This document shows positions 1 to 8,409 of a stretch of 64,000 nt of DNA, piece after piece. The translations under genes and the position numbers were made by a program. A model generated the notes under the pieces. The model saw only the letters and a list, made by a program, of their open reading frames with translations. It made no database searches and was not told where the DNA came from. Each line of letters opens with the position of its first letter. The stretch's first letter is position 1. The DNA lies in the NCBI RefSeq assembly GCF_017491605.1, contig NZ_JAFGYY010000008.1, forward strand, positions 1-64,000. The letters run 5' to 3'. This stretch comes from Pseudomonas sp. 30_B (GTDB lineage: Bacteria; Pseudomonadota; Gammaproteobacteria; Pseudomonadales; Pseudomonadaceae).

Positions 1-315
1 AGCGCCCCTTCAGGAGGCCGAGTGGAATCGGAGTTTCAGGGGTTGAGCGGCATGGATGCCGCGAGAGCCGCGATGGGCCAGGGATGGCCCTTCGCGGCGG
101 GCCCCTGAAACTTCGATGGAGCGAGGGAAACGGAGCGCAGCGTAGTAACAGCCGAAGGCTGGCCCGCAGGGTGAGCGAAGCGAATCAGCCCGGCGAAGCC
201 GGGGCCGGATGATGGGGCAGAGACTTTTGCCCACTTTGGGTCGTTTGCCAAAGTGGGTCGCCCGAGGGGGCGAAACAAAAAGCCCCAGCACACTCCGAAG
301 CGGCGCAGGAACACC
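1..315 (+). repeat. Structured interspersed repeat, copy A
   Basis: First of three copies of a ~300 bp repeat (others at 14536-14806 inverted and 15109-15370). Visible folds: an outer stem 27-42/102-117 (16 pairs, one G-U); hairpin 1 at 47-62; hairpin 2 at 67-98 (13 pairs, one mismatch); a GAA-loop hairpin at 189-203; a 10-pair hairpin 230-257 with loop GTCGTTTG; and hairpin 258-273. The outer stem encloses hairpins 1 and 2, giving a three-way junction. The element may begin just before base 1. ORFs crossing it on the minus strand follow the repeat and are not credible genes. Function unknown. Confidence 0.85.
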
Positions 316-323
316 GATCAAGA

Positions 324-359
324 CGGCGGATAACCCCAGAGGCGTTATGCGCCCTACGA
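324..359. repeat. Partial palindromic repeat next to the phhR 3' end
   Basis: Short GGCGGATAAC...GCGTTAT-type palindrome matching one arm of the repeat family seen at 4804-4870 and 14854-14920. It sits 3 bases from the phhR stop codon and could act as its transcript end, but there is no clear T-run. Confidence 0.5.
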
Positions 360-361
360 CT

Positions 362-1924
362 CTACGACTCCTCGCTCTGCCCCAACCCATGCTGCCGCAA
401 CTTGTTGGCAATGGTCGTATGCGACACCCCCAACCGCTTGCCCAGTTGCCGGCTGCTCGGGTGCTCGCGATAGAGCCGCTCCAGCACCGCCCTCTCGAAA
501 CGCCCGACGATGACATCCAGCCCACCTTCGAGCGAAAAGTCCCCCAACGGATGCGGCGCGCCGTAATCCGGCAAGCGGATGTGTTCGGGCTTGATGGTAC
601 CGCCCTCGCACAGCGAAACCGCCTGGAACAGCACGTTCTCCAGTTGCCGCACGTTGCCCGGCCAGTGGTAGCGGCCGAGGCGGTCCAGCGCTTGCGGCGC
701 CAGCTTGGGCAGGCCGCAGCCGATCTGCCGGCTGGCCTGGTCGAGGAAGTGCTCCACCAGCGGCTCCAGGCCGTCGAGGCATTCGCGCAGCGGCGGGATG
801 TGCAGCGACAGCACGTTGAGACGGTGGTAGAGGTCCTGGCGGAATTCGCCCTTGGTGCAGAGCTCGGACAGGTCGACCTGGGTGGCGCAGATCACCCGCA
901 CATCCAGATACACCTCCTCGTCGCTGCCCACCCGACGGAAGCAGCCGTCCTGCAGGAAGCGCAGCAGCTTGGCCTGCAATCGCGGGCTCATCTCGCCCAC
1001 GCCATCGAGGAACAGGGTGCCGCCAGCGGTCAGCTCCAGCAGGCCGAGCTTGCCTTCCGGGCGAGCGCCTTCGAAGGCGCCGGGGCCGTAGCCGAACAGC
1101 TCGGTCTCGGCCATGGACTCGGGCAGGCCGGCGCAGTTCAGCGCCATGAATGGCGACTGCCCGCGCGGGCTGGCCAGGTGGCAGGCACGGGCCAGCAATT
1201 CCTTGCCGGTGCCGGTCTCGCCTTCGATCAACAGCGGTGCGTCCAGCGGCGCCATGCGCCGTGCCTCACGGACCACGGCGGCCATCACCCGCGAACTCTG
1301 GAAGATGCTGTCGAACCCACGCAGCTCCAGGCGCCGTACATTGTAGATACGCTCGCCGACGCGGTCGGCGCGGTGCAGCGTCAGCACGGCCCCGGCCAGC
1401 GCCTCGCTTTCGTCGTGCTCGGATTGCAGCGGCGCGATGTCGGCGAGGAACACATCGCCCTTCACCTTCACCCGCAGGCCATTGATGCGCGCCTTGTTGG
1501 CCCGCACCAACTCGGGCAGGTCGAGGTCCTCCACGTAGCGCGACAGCGGGATGCCCGGCACCTCGTCGACGCGCACGCCCAGCAGCTGCGCGGCCGCCCG
1601 GTTGCCGGCAACGATCTGCCCGGCCATGTCGATCGACAGCACCGGGAAGTCCAGCGCCGCCAGCAGCGCGTTCAATTCCAGATGACGGCGCTCGCTGGGC
1701 ATCAGGCCGACGCGCTTGACGCCGAACACGCCGGGCACCGCTTCGAGCTTGGGCTTGAGCGACTGGAACTGCAGGTTGATGAGGTTCGGACAGAGCAGGT
1801 AGATGGCGTTGCCCTGCTCGCCGCCGACTTCGCCGCGGTTGACGTTGATGCCGTAGTCGACCAGCAGGTTGAGGATGTCGCGCAGGATGCCGACGCGGTT
1901 CTGGCAGTGCACTTTGATGCGCAT
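362..1924 (-). CDS. phhR: PhhR, TyrR-type regulator of aromatic amino acid catabolism
   Basis: 520 residues from the ATG at 1922-1924; an in-frame ATG at 2009-2011 would add 29 residues that do not belong to the family, whose proteins begin with MRIKVHCQNRVGILRD. Order: ACT domain (about 1-70), PAS (about 85-180), AAA+ domain (Walker A GETGTGK about 235-241), C-terminal Fis-type helix-turn-helix (RQLGKRLGVSHTTIANKL). The position of the sigma54-contact GAFTGA loop reads GAFEGA (282-287), and the Walker B DE pair reads DG (LFLDGVGE, about 304-311), so classical sigma54 activation looks doubtful; TyrR-family proteins often work with sigma70. Divergent from phhABC; PhhR is the known activator of phhABC and hpd. 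The ribosome site is weak. Confidence 0.95.
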   Translation of the reverse strand: MRIKVHCQNRVGILRDILNLLVDYGINVNRGEVGGEQGNAIYLLCPNLINLQFQSLKPKLEAVPGVFGVKRVGLMPSERRHLELNALLAALDFPVLSIDMAGQIVAGNRAAAQLLGVRVDEVPGIPLSRYVEDLDLPELVRANKARINGLRVKVKGDVFLADIAPLQSEHDESEALAGAVLTLHRADRVGERIYNVRRLELRGFDSIFQSSRVMAAVVREARRMAPLDAPLLIEGETGTGKELLARACHLASPRGQSPFMALNCAGLPESMAETELFGYGPGAFEGARPEGKLGLLELTAGGTLFLDGVGEMSPRLQAKLLRFLQDGCFRRVGSDEEVYLDVRVICATQVDLSELCTKGEFRQDLYHRLNVLSLHIPPLRECLDGLEPLVEHFLDQASRQIGCGLPKLAPQALDRLGRYHWPGNVRQLENVLFQAVSLCEGGTIKPEHIRLPDYGAPHPLGDFSLEGGLDVIVGRFERAVLERLYREHPSSRQLGKRLGVSHTTIANKLRQHGLGQSEES

Positions 1925-2055
1925 GGCGGGCCCGTGATTGTGGTTCTGATGGGCGTTCCGGCGTGGATATTCGCAAGGCCACCGGAAATTTCCGTCAAGA
2001 ATATGTGACACATGGACGCACCTTCAAGCCGTGGCCCGATGCTTTCACGCCAAGT

Positions 2056-2073
2056 CGTAAGCATTTCTTTACG
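2056..2073. promoter_or_regulatory. PhhR/TyrR-box-like palindrome upstream of phhA
   Basis: CGTAAG-CATTTC-TTTACG fits the TyrR/PhhR pattern TGTAAA-N6-TTTACA in spacing and in most bases. It lies 110 bases before the phhA start, in the phhR/phhA divergent region (1925-2183). A second perfect 12-base palindrome, CGGAAATTTCCG, lies at 1983-1994, nearer phhR. Binding is inferred from the motif only. Confidence 0.65.
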
Positions 2074-2183
2074 GATTTGATGACTATCCAGGCCGCCGAG
2101 GCTCTATCCGGGGGCTGTGCGCCGGCATCGCTCGCGCTATTTCTGGGGCATCACAACAACAAGGCCTCGCCGCCGGAGGACCC

Positions 2184-2972
2184 ATGAAGACAACGCAGTA
2201 CGTGGCCCGCCAACCTGACGAGAACGGTTTCATCCATTACCCGGAAACCGAACACCAGGTCTGGAACACCCTGATCACCCGCCAGTTGAAAGTGATCGAG
2301 GGCCGCGCGTGTCAGGAATACCTGGACGGCATCGAACAACTCGGCCTGCCCCATGAGCGCATCCCGCAACTGGGCGAAATCAACCAGGTGCTGCAAGCCA
2401 CCACCGGCTGGCGCGTGGCACGGGTGCCGGCGCTGATTCCCTTCCAGACCTTCTTCGAACTGCTGGCCAGCCAGCAGTTCCCGGTGGCCACCTTCATCCG
2501 CACCCCGGAAGAACTGGACTACCTGCAGGAGCCGGACATCTTCCACGAGATCTTCGGCCACTGCCCGCTGCTGACCAACCCCTGGTTCGCCGAGTTCACC
2601 CACACCTACGGCAAGCTCGGCCTGGCCGCCAGCAAGGAAGAACGCGTGTTCCTCGCCCGCCTTTACTGGATGACCATCGAATTCGGCCTGCTCGACACCC
2701 CGCAGGGCACGCGCATCTACGGCGGCGGCATCCTCTCCTCGCCGAAGGAGACCGTCTACAGTCTCTCCAATGTCCCCGAGCATCAGGCCTTCGATCCGCT
2801 GGAATGCATGCGCACGCCCTACCGCATCGACATCCTGCAGCCGCTGTACTTCGTGCTGCCGGAACTCAAGCGTCTGTTCGAACTGGCTCACCAGGACATC
2901 ATGGCGCTGGTGCGCGAGGCCATGCAGCTGGGCCTGCACGCGCCGAAGTTTCCGCCCAAGCAGGCGGCCTGA
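2184..2972 (+). CDS. phhA: Phenylalanine 4-hydroxylase
   Basis: 262 residues, the usual length for the bacterial single-domain enzyme, which lacks the regulatory ACT and tetramerisation parts of the animal protein. It hydroxylates phenylalanine to tyrosine in the cytoplasm using O2 and tetrahydropterin. The iron ligands are visible: His121 and His126 in the HEIFGHCPLL segment and Glu166 in WMTIEFGLL. The start is supported by GGAGG at 2175-2179, 4 bases upstream. First gene of phhABC; phhB recycles its pterin and phhC takes the tyrosine produced. A PhhR-box-like site lies upstream. Confidence 0.97.
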   Translation: MKTTQYVARQPDENGFIHYPETEHQVWNTLITRQLKVIEGRACQEYLDGIEQLGLPHERIPQLGEINQVLQATTGWRVARVPALIPFQTFFELLASQQFPVATFIRTPEELDYLQEPDIFHEIFGHCPLLTNPWFAEFTHTYGKLGLAASKEERVFLARLYWMTIEFGLLDTPQGTRIYGGGILSSPKETVYSLSNVPEHQAFDPLECMRTPYRIDILQPLYFVLPELKRLFELAHQDIMALVREAMQLGLHAPKFPPKQAA

Positions 2973-3083
2973 TCCGCTGCATTTCCCCCTATCTGCGCCT
3001 AGGACCGGACCCGGTCGCGAACGTAAGATGATTCGCGAGTCCGCTCCTACGCCTCCCACAAGGCCCCTATTGAGGAGAATCCC

Positions 3084-3440
3084 ATGACCGCACTCACCCA
3101 AGCCCATTGCGAAGCCTGCCGCGCCGACGCCCCGAAGGTGTCCGACGAAGAACTGGCGGTACTGATCAAGCAGATTCCGGACTGGAACATCGAAGTCCGC
3201 GACGGCCACATGGAGCTGGAGCGGGTCTTCCTGTTCAAGAACTTCCGCCATGCCCTGGCGTTCACCAACGCCATCGGCGCCATCGCCGAGAAAGAAGGCC
3301 ACCACCCCGACCTGCTGACCCAGTGGGGCAAGGTCACCGTCACCTGGTGGAGCCACGAGCTCAAGGGCCTGCACCGCAACGACTTCATCATGGCCGCCCG
3401 CACCGACGAGGTGGCGCAAACCGCCGAGGGCCGCAAATGA
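3084..3440 (+). CDS. phhB: Pterin-4a-carbinolamine dehydratase
   Basis: 118 residues, typical for the PCD/DCoH family. It dehydrates the 4a-hydroxytetrahydropterin released by PhhA so that the cofactor can be reduced and reused. The family signature GHHPDLL (about 72-78) followed by [13 protein letters not shown] is intact and carries the catalytic histidines. A strong ribosome site (GAGGAG) lies 8 bases before the ATG. It lies 111 bases after phhA and overlaps the phhC start by four bases (ATGA), indicating one transcript with translational coupling to phhC. Confidence 0.96.
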   Translation: MTALTQAHCEACRADAPKVSDEELAVLIKQIPDWNIEVRDGHMELERVFLFKNFRHALAFTNAIGAIAEKEGHHPDLLTQWGKVTVTWWSHELKGLHRNDFIMAARTDEVAQTAEGRK

Positions 3441-4633
3441 GTCATTTCGCCAAGGTCACCCGGGTGCCGGGTGACCCGATTCTCGGCCTGCTCGACGCCT
3501 ACCGGGCCGACCCGAACCCGGCGCGGCTCGACCTTGGCGTGGGCGTCTACAAGGACGCCCAGGGCCTGACGCCGATTCCCCGCGCGGTGAAGCTCGCCGA
3601 GCAGCGCCTGGTGGAAACCGAGACCACCAAGAGCTATGTCGGCGGCCACGGTGACGCGCTGTTCGCCGCCCGTCTGTGCGAACTGGTGCTGGGTGCCGAC
3701 TCGCGCCTGCTGGCCACCCAGCGCGCCGACGCCACCCAGACCCCGGGCGGCACCGGTGCCCTGCGCCTGGCGGCGGACATCATCGCTCGCTGCCTGCCCG
3801 GCAGGAGCATCTGGCTGAGCGACCCGACCTGGCCGATCCACGAAAGCCTGTTCGCCGCCGCCGGTGTGCGCGTGTCGCACTACCCCTATGTCGATGCCGA
3901 TAACCGCCTCGACGTCGAAGCCATGATCAGCGCGCTGGAGCGCGTGCCCCATGGCGACGTGGTGCTGCTGCACGCCTGCTGCCACAACCCTACCGGCTTC
4001 GACCTGGCCTACAACGACTGGCAGCGCGTGCTGGACGTGGTGCGCCGCCGCGAGCTGCTGCCGTTGATGGACTTCGCCTACCAGGGCCTGGGCGATGGGT
4101 TGGAAGAGGACGCCCGCGCCGTACGGCTGTTCGCCGACAACCTGCCGGAAATGCTGATCACCAGTTCCTGCTCGAAGAACTTCGGCCTCTACCGCGACCG
4201 CACCGGCGCGCTGATCGTCTGCGCCGGCAGTGCCGCCAAGCTCACCGACGTGCGCAGCCAACTGGCGCTGATGGCGCGCAACCTCTGGTCCACCCCGCCC
4301 GCCCACGGCGCCGAAGTGGTCGCCACCATCCTCGGCGACACGGACCTCAAGGCGCTCTGGCTGGACGAGCTGGACGGCATGCGCGCGCGCATCGCCGACC
4401 TGCGCCTGGGGCTGGTGGAAGCGCTGCGCCCGCACGGCCTGGCCGAGCGCTTCGCCCACATCGCCATCCAGCGCGGGATGTTCTCCTACACCGGCCTGAC
4501 GCCGGAGCAGGTGCGCCGCCTGCGCGAGGAGCACAGCGTGTACATGGTCGGCAGTGGCCGCGCCAACGTCGCCGGGCTCGATGCCGAACGCCTGGGCGAC
4601 CTGGCGCTGGCCATCGCCAGCGTCTGCCGCTGA
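3437..4633 (+). CDS. phhC: Aromatic amino acid aminotransferase
   Basis: 398 residues. Class I PLP aminotransferase of the AspC/TyrB type that converts tyrosine or phenylalanine to the 4-hydroxyphenyl- or phenylpyruvate, feeding Hpd (12340-13425). The PLP lysine is Lys247 in [10 protein letters not shown], and the substrate-carboxylate arginine follows in the YRDRTGAL segment; CHNPTG and DFAYQG motifs are also present. The start ATG at 3437 overlaps the phhB stop in an ATGA. Longer upstream readings of this frame run antiparallel through phhB coding and are not supported. A strong terminator follows at 4652-4679. Confidence 0.95.
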   Translation: MSHFAKVTRVPGDPILGLLDAYRADPNPARLDLGVGVYKDAQGLTPIPRAVKLAEQRLVETETTKSYVGGHGDALFAARLCELVLGADSRLLATQRADATQTPGGTGALRLAADIIARCLPGRSIWLSDPTWPIHESLFAAAGVRVSHYPYVDADNRLDVEAMISALERVPHGDVVLLHACCHNPTGFDLAYNDWQRVLDVVRRRELLPLMDFAYQGLGDGLEEDARAVRLFADNLPEMLITSSCSKNFGLYRDRTGALIVCAGSAAKLTDVRSQLALMARNLWSTPPAHGAEVVATILGDTDLKALWLDELDGMRARIADLRLGLVEALRPHGLAERFAHIAIQRGMFSYTGLTPEQVRRLREEHSVYMVGSGRANVAGLDAERLGDLALAIASVCR

Positions 4634-4651
4634 AGCCGCTTTCTTCCCCCT

Positions 4652-4679
4652 CGACCGGCCCATTGGCCGGTCTTTTTTT
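4652..4679 (+). terminator. Rho-independent terminator of phhABC
   Basis: GACCGGCC-catt-GGCCGGTC stem followed directly by a run of seven T, 18 bases after the phhC stop. Confidence 0.9.
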
Positions 4680-4713
4680 GCCGGCAGAACGGTTCGATAC
4701 AAGCGTCGGGACG

Positions 4714-4737
4714 GTAGGAGCGGACCTTGTCCGCGAA
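4714..4737. repeat. REP palindrome
   Basis: GTAGGAGCGGACCTTGTCCG type Pseudomonas REP (single unit) between phhC and the AraC gene. Confidence 0.75.
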
Positions 4738-4803
4738 GGCCCAGCACTGCACTCACGCAGCCGGATGAGCACCTACGAAATGCAGCCGGCGCGCCCCCTC
4801 GCC

Positions 4804-4870
4804 CGTAGAGCGAATAACGCGCGGCGTTATCCGCCGTGATGGGTATCGCTCCGCTCCACGCCATCCTACG
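4804..4870. repeat. Two-hairpin palindromic repeat
   Basis: A CGTAG...CCTACG-bounded element with a GAATAACGC/GCGTTATCC hairpin and a GGGTATCGCTCCGC arm. The same family is inverted at 14854-14920 and appears as a long palindrome at 38031-38118. Confidence 0.7.
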
Positions 4871-4903
4871 GGTCCGCCCAGAACGGTTGCGCCTGTGCCC
4901 GTA

Positions 4904-5938
4904 TCAAGAAGGCTGGACCAGCGCGTCCCCCCGACGCTTCCAGCGCCCCGGCGTCTGCCCCGTCCAGCGCCGGAATGCGCGGGAAAAACTGGCCGCCTCG
5001 GCATAGCCCAGACACTGGGCGACCTCCTGCAGGTCCATGCGCGACTCCCGCAGCAGGCGCTCGGCGAGCCGCTGCTTGATGCCGTCGTTGAGCGCCTGCA
5101 GGCTCTGCCCTTCCTCCGCCAGGCGACGCTGCAAAGTGCGTTCGGACACCCCCAGCCGCCCAGCTACCTGGCCGCCGCCCAGCAGACTGGCGGACTCGCG
5201 CAACAACAATTGCTGCACCTGGCGCGCAGTAGGCGTGGCGGCGAGGGTCAGAGCCAGCTCGCCGCATAACTGCTCGCACAATTGCTCGCCACTGTCGCGA
5301 GCGCTGATGTGCGCCTGCGGCAGCGGAGCCAGCAGGTCCTCCTTGGCGAACAGCATCGCGTTGCGCCGCGCGGCGAAGCGCGGGACCAATCCGAACAGCG
5401 CGTGGAACGATGCCACGTCCGTCGGCTCGGCACTCTTCAGCTCGATAGCCAACGGGTGCAGCGGACGCTGCAGCAGCTCCCGCGACAATTGCAGGCACCC
5501 GGAGATGCCACGCTCCACCACGAAGGGCCGGGCGTCCTCGGGCAGCACCGTGTCGTCGTAGACCAGCCAGACGCCGCGCGCCTCGGGCTCGCTGCTGACC
5601 GGGCAGAGGGTCAGCGCCAGGCTCTGGAAGCGACCGAACGTCTCGAAGGCCTCCTGCAAGGTACGGCTGGCGAGCATGGTGAAACCGAGGTGACCGAGGG
5701 AAGTCAGGTGGTAGCGCTGGCCAGCGTCCAGCCCCAGGCCGGGACGGCCGATGTGCTGCAACACATTGCGGATCACCGCCAGCTCCTGCCAGGCCTGGAT
5801 ACGTACCGCGCGCGACTGCAGGTCCGCCAGCGTGATGGCGCTACCCACCAAACAGGCCTCTGGCGCCAGCCCTGCTTCACGTGCGGTATCGATCAGGTAA
5901 CGCACCCCGGTGATCTCACGAACCTGACGCCAATCCAT
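4904..5938 (-). CDS. AraC-family regulator (N-terminal arabinose-binding-like domain)
   Basis: 344 residues. The N-terminal ~200 residues resemble the AraC-type ligand domain of the OruR/ArgR-like group, and the C-terminal ~100 residues hold two helix-turn-helix motifs (VAGRLGVSERTLQRRL and VAQCLGYAEAASFSRAFRRWTG). It diverges from the dioxygenase/hydratase pair at 6061-7763, the likely target, with 122 bases between. The effector is unknown; the neighbouring catabolic-looking enzymes suggest an aromatic or keto-acid intermediate (inference). Confidence 0.85.
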   Translation of the reverse strand: MDWRQVREITGVRYLIDTAREAGLAPEACLVGSAITLADLQSRAVRIQAWQELAVIRNVLQHIGRPGLGLDAGQRYHLTSLGHLGFTMLASRTLQEAFETFGRFQSLALTLCPVSSEPEARGVWLVYDDTVLPEDARPFVVERGISGCLQLSRELLQRPLHPLAIELKSAEPTDVASFHALFGLVPRFAARRNAMLFAKEDLLAPLPQAHISARDSGEQLCEQLCGELALTLAATPTARQVQQLLLRESASLLGGGQVAGRLGVSERTLQRRLAEEGQSLQALNDGIKQRLAERLLRESRMDLQEVAQCLGYAEAASFSRAFRRWTGQTPGRWKRRGDALVQPS

Positions 5939-6060
5939 CGCGGCCTCCGTGTCGGTACCTGCTGGCGGAGAAAATCAATTTTTGGCGCTGATCATCATGG
6001 AAGAAAGCGCGCATGCTGACCATCCTTGAGTGGCCAATAACACCCACAAGAGGCTTCCCC

Positions 6061-6954
6061 ATGTTCGAGTTCTTCTACACCCTGCCGAGCCAGAACCGAG
6101 CGGCCGAGTACCGCCACTTCGGCATCGTCCCCGCCACCGGCGCCATCGGCGCGGACGTCACCGGCGTCGATCTGCGGCAGCTGGGCGAGGATGGTTACGC
6201 CGAACTGCGCCAGGCCCTGCTGGCGCACAAGGTGCTGTTCATCCGTGGCCAGTCGCTGGACGTGGAAGACCTCGAAGCCGTGACCCTGCGCTTTGGCGAA
6301 TTCGGCCGCGAACCCTATGTGGTCGGCATGGACGACCATCCCCACGTGGTGCGAGTGGTGAAGGAGGCCAACGAGAAGACGCCGGTGGTGTTCGGCGGCG
6401 CCTGGCACACCGACTGGTCCTTCCAGGAGCGTCCGCCGGCCTTCACCCTGCTCTATGGCCATGACATCCCGCCGTTCGGCGGCGACACCCTCTACGCCAA
6501 CCTGGCGCTGGCCTACGAATGGCTGTCGCCCAAGCTGCGCGCCCAGCTGGAAACCCTCGACGCCATCCACAGCCCGGAGCGCGCCTACGGCGCCGAGGCC
6601 AAGCACAACGACCTGATGGAAAACATGGCGGTGCGCTACGGCAGCCACGACGGCGAAGTGCGCTCCCACCCGCTGGTCACCCGCCATCCGGAAACCGGCA
6701 AGAAGATCCTCTTCATCAACCCCGCCTACACCAGCGGCATCAAGGGCATGCGCCCCGCCGAGTCGCAACCGCTGCTGGACTACCTGTTCGGCATCGCCAC
6801 CCAGCCCGCCTTCACCTGCCGCATGCGCTGGACCCAGGGTACCCTGGCGATCTGGGACAACCGCAGCACCTGGCACTACCCGGTGTCGGACTACCACGGC
6901 ATGCGCCGCGAGATGTACCGCACCACCGTGGTCGGCGACATCCCCAGCCGCTGA
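6061..6954 (+). CDS. TauD/TfdA-family 2-oxoglutarate/Fe(II) dioxygenase
   Basis: 297 residues from the ATG at 6061, preceded by AAGAGG at 6048-6053; an in-frame ATG at 6013 would add 16 residues not expected for the family. The iron triad is visible: His116 and Asp118 in WHTDWSF and the distal His272 in STWHYPVSDY; Arg283 in MRREMYRTT is placed to bind 2-oxoglutarate. TauD/TfdA enzymes hydroxylate substrates such as taurine or chlorophenoxyacetate. The substrate here is not evident. The gene is followed after 11 bases by a hydratase and faces an AraC regulator, so a small inducible catabolic operon is likely. Confidence 0.87.
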   Translation: MFEFFYTLPSQNRAAEYRHFGIVPATGAIGADVTGVDLRQLGEDGYAELRQALLAHKVLFIRGQSLDVEDLEAVTLRFGEFGREPYVVGMDDHPHVVRVVKEANEKTPVVFGGAWHTDWSFQERPPAFTLLYGHDIPPFGGDTLYANLALAYEWLSPKLRAQLETLDAIHSPERAYGAEAKHNDLMENMAVRYGSHDGEVRSHPLVTRHPETGKKILFINPAYTSGIKGMRPAESQPLLDYLFGIATQPAFTCRMRWTQGTLAIWDNRSTWHYPVSDYHGMRREMYRTTVVGDIPSR

Positions 6955-6965
6955 GGAGACGCGCC

Positions 6966-7763
6966 ATGAGCACCGACAACCACCAAGCCGCCGCCCGCGC
7001 CCTGGCCCAGGCGCGCGTCAGCCGAACGCCGATTGCCGCTCCGGCGGCCACCTATGCCCTGACCGGGCTCGACGACGCCTACCGCGTACAGGCGCTGGGC
7101 ATTGACCTCGCGCTGGCCGCCGGACATCGCCTGGCCGGCGCCAAGGCCGGGCTGATCTCGCCGGTGATGCAGGCCGCGCTGAAGGTCGATGAGCCCGTGT
7201 ATGGCCGACTGCTTGCCGAACTGCGCTGCCAGAGCGGCGCGCGTATCTCCCGCGAGCGCCTGCTGCAGCCACGTATCGAGGCGGAAATCGCCTTGCTGGT
7301 GGGCCGCAACCTGCCCGAGGGAGAGCCGGACCCCGCCACCCTGCGCACCTGCCTCGACGGCGCGGTTCCGGCCATCGAGATCAACGACACCGCCGTGGCC
7401 AACTGGCAGATCGGCCTGCTCGACTCGATTGCCGACAATCTCTGCGCGGGTCTCTATCTCACCGGCAGCCAGCCGGTCGCGCTGGAGAAACTGGAGGGCA
7501 AGGCGCTGGCGGTGCAGTTACAGCGCAACGGCGGCCCCGCGTTCCCGCCCACCCAGACCAGCATCGCGGCGGTGCTCGACATCGCCCTGTGGCTGGCCCG
7601 GCGCATGGCGCGCCTGGGGGCGCCGCTGAAAGCGGGCGACGTCCTGCTGTGCGGGGCGCTGGCGCCGATGTCGCAGGTCGCGCCGGGGGATGTGTTCGAG
7701 CTGGAGATCGAAGGGCTGGGGCGGGTTGGGTGCAGCTTCGAGGGGGGAGCACCGTACCTGTAG
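6966..7763 (+). CDS. 2-keto-4-pentenoate hydratase / FAH-fold family protein
   Basis: 265 residues. It resembles the MhpD/HpaH/XylJ branch of the fumarylacetoacetase superfamily, which hydrates 2-oxopent-4-enoates or decarboxylates oxalocrotonate in meta-cleavage pathways. Metal-binding acidic residues are visible in RIEAEIALLVGRNL and PAIEINDT. The start ATG at 6966 has GAGGAG 6 bases upstream. It is probably co-transcribed with the dioxygenase. No ring-cleavage dioxygenase or aldolase lies nearby, so the route is unknown. Its stop codon TAG lies inside a REP-like arm (7760-7806). Confidence 0.85.
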   Translation: MSTDNHQAAARALAQARVSRTPIAAPAATYALTGLDDAYRVQALGIDLALAAGHRLAGAKAGLISPVMQAALKVDEPVYGRLLAELRCQSGARISRERLLQPRIEAEIALLVGRNLPEGEPDPATLRTCLDGAVPAIEINDTAVANWQIGLLDSIADNLCAGLYLTGSQPVALEKLEGKALAVQLQRNGGPAFPPTQTSIAAVLDIALWLARRMARLGAPLKAGDVLLCGALAPMSQVAPGDVFELEIEGLGRVGCSFEGGAPYL

Positions 7764-7806
7764 AAGCGCGCCATGCGAGCGATCGCGGGCATGGCCCGCT
7801 CCTACA
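7760..7806. repeat. REP-like palindrome overlapping the hydratase stop
   Basis: GTAGAAGCGCGCCATGCGAG arm followed by GATCGCGGGCATGGCCCGCT; the first arm supplies the TAG stop of the upstream gene. Confidence 0.6.
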
Positions 7807-7886
7807 GGGGCTCCGGCCCGCCATTTCTGCATGGCTGATGCTGAACATCCGTTGCCACGGTTACGCGAGCACTCAGGGCCCGGCGC

Positions 7887-8300
7887 TCAGTAATCCACCT
7901 TCCCCCGCCCCGCCTTGATCGCCCCGCGCTTGCTCTTGCCCTCCAGTCGACGCGTCTTGGAGCCCAGCGTCGGCTTGGTCGGACGGCGTTTCTTCTCCAC
8001 CTTCCCGGCACTGCGGATCAGCTCCGCCAGGCGGTTCAGCGCGTCCTCGCGGTTCTGTTCCTGGGTGCGGTACTGCTGCGCCTTGATCACCACCACGCCC
8101 TCATCGGTGATCCGCTGGTCGCTCAGGGCGAGCAGGCGTTCCTTGTAGAACTCCGGCAGCGACGACGCACGGATGTCGAAGCGCAGGTGCACGGCGCTGG
8201 ACACCTTGTTGACGTTCTGCCCGCCGGCGCCCTGGGCGCGAATGGCGTTCAGCTCGATCTCGGCGTCGGGGATCTGCACGGCGTTGGAAATCTGCAGCAT
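7887..8300 (-). CDS. arfB: Alternative ribosome-rescue factor ArfB (YaeJ-type peptidyl-tRNA hydrolase)
   Basis: 137 residues from the ATG at 8298-8300; the in-frame ATG at 8387 would add a non-family extension. Class I release-factor-like protein that hydrolyses peptidyl-tRNA on stalled non-stop ribosomes. The catalytic GGQ is present in [12 protein letters not shown] (about 26-28), and a long basic tail ([22 protein letters not shown]) matches the segment that enters the empty mRNA channel. Single gene, convergent with the hydratase. Confidence 0.94.
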   Translation of the reverse strand: MLQISNAVQIPDAEIELNAIRAQGAGGQNVNKVSSAVHLRFDIRASSLPEFYKERLLALSDQRITDEGVVVIKAQQYRTQEQNREDALNRLAELIRSAGKVEKKRRPTKPTLGSKTRRLEGKSKRGAIKAGRGKVDY

Positions 8301-8409
8301 GGCGGCGGTTCTGCTGGGAAATATCTGCAGCATATCGCGCCGGGGCACATCTGTCCCTAGGCTATCTAGGCCGCTGCGCAGAGCCATTTCCTGACTTTTG
8401 GATCAACTT

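Noticed and set aside
10..525. Short minus-strand proteins (such as MFLRRFGVCW...) in the structured repeat, and similar frames at 14575-14982 and 15119-15548
   Set aside because: They follow the repeat copies, have no ribosome sites, break at different places in each copy, and the conserved feature is base-pairing rather than codons.
209..2008. Plus-strand 599-codon frame antisense to phhR
   Set aside because: phhR is recognised over its full length on the minus strand; the antisense protein shows no domain.
1925..2011. Longer phhR from the ATG at 2009-2011
   Set aside because: The added 29 residues precede the conserved MRIKVHCQNRVGILRD start and have no family support.
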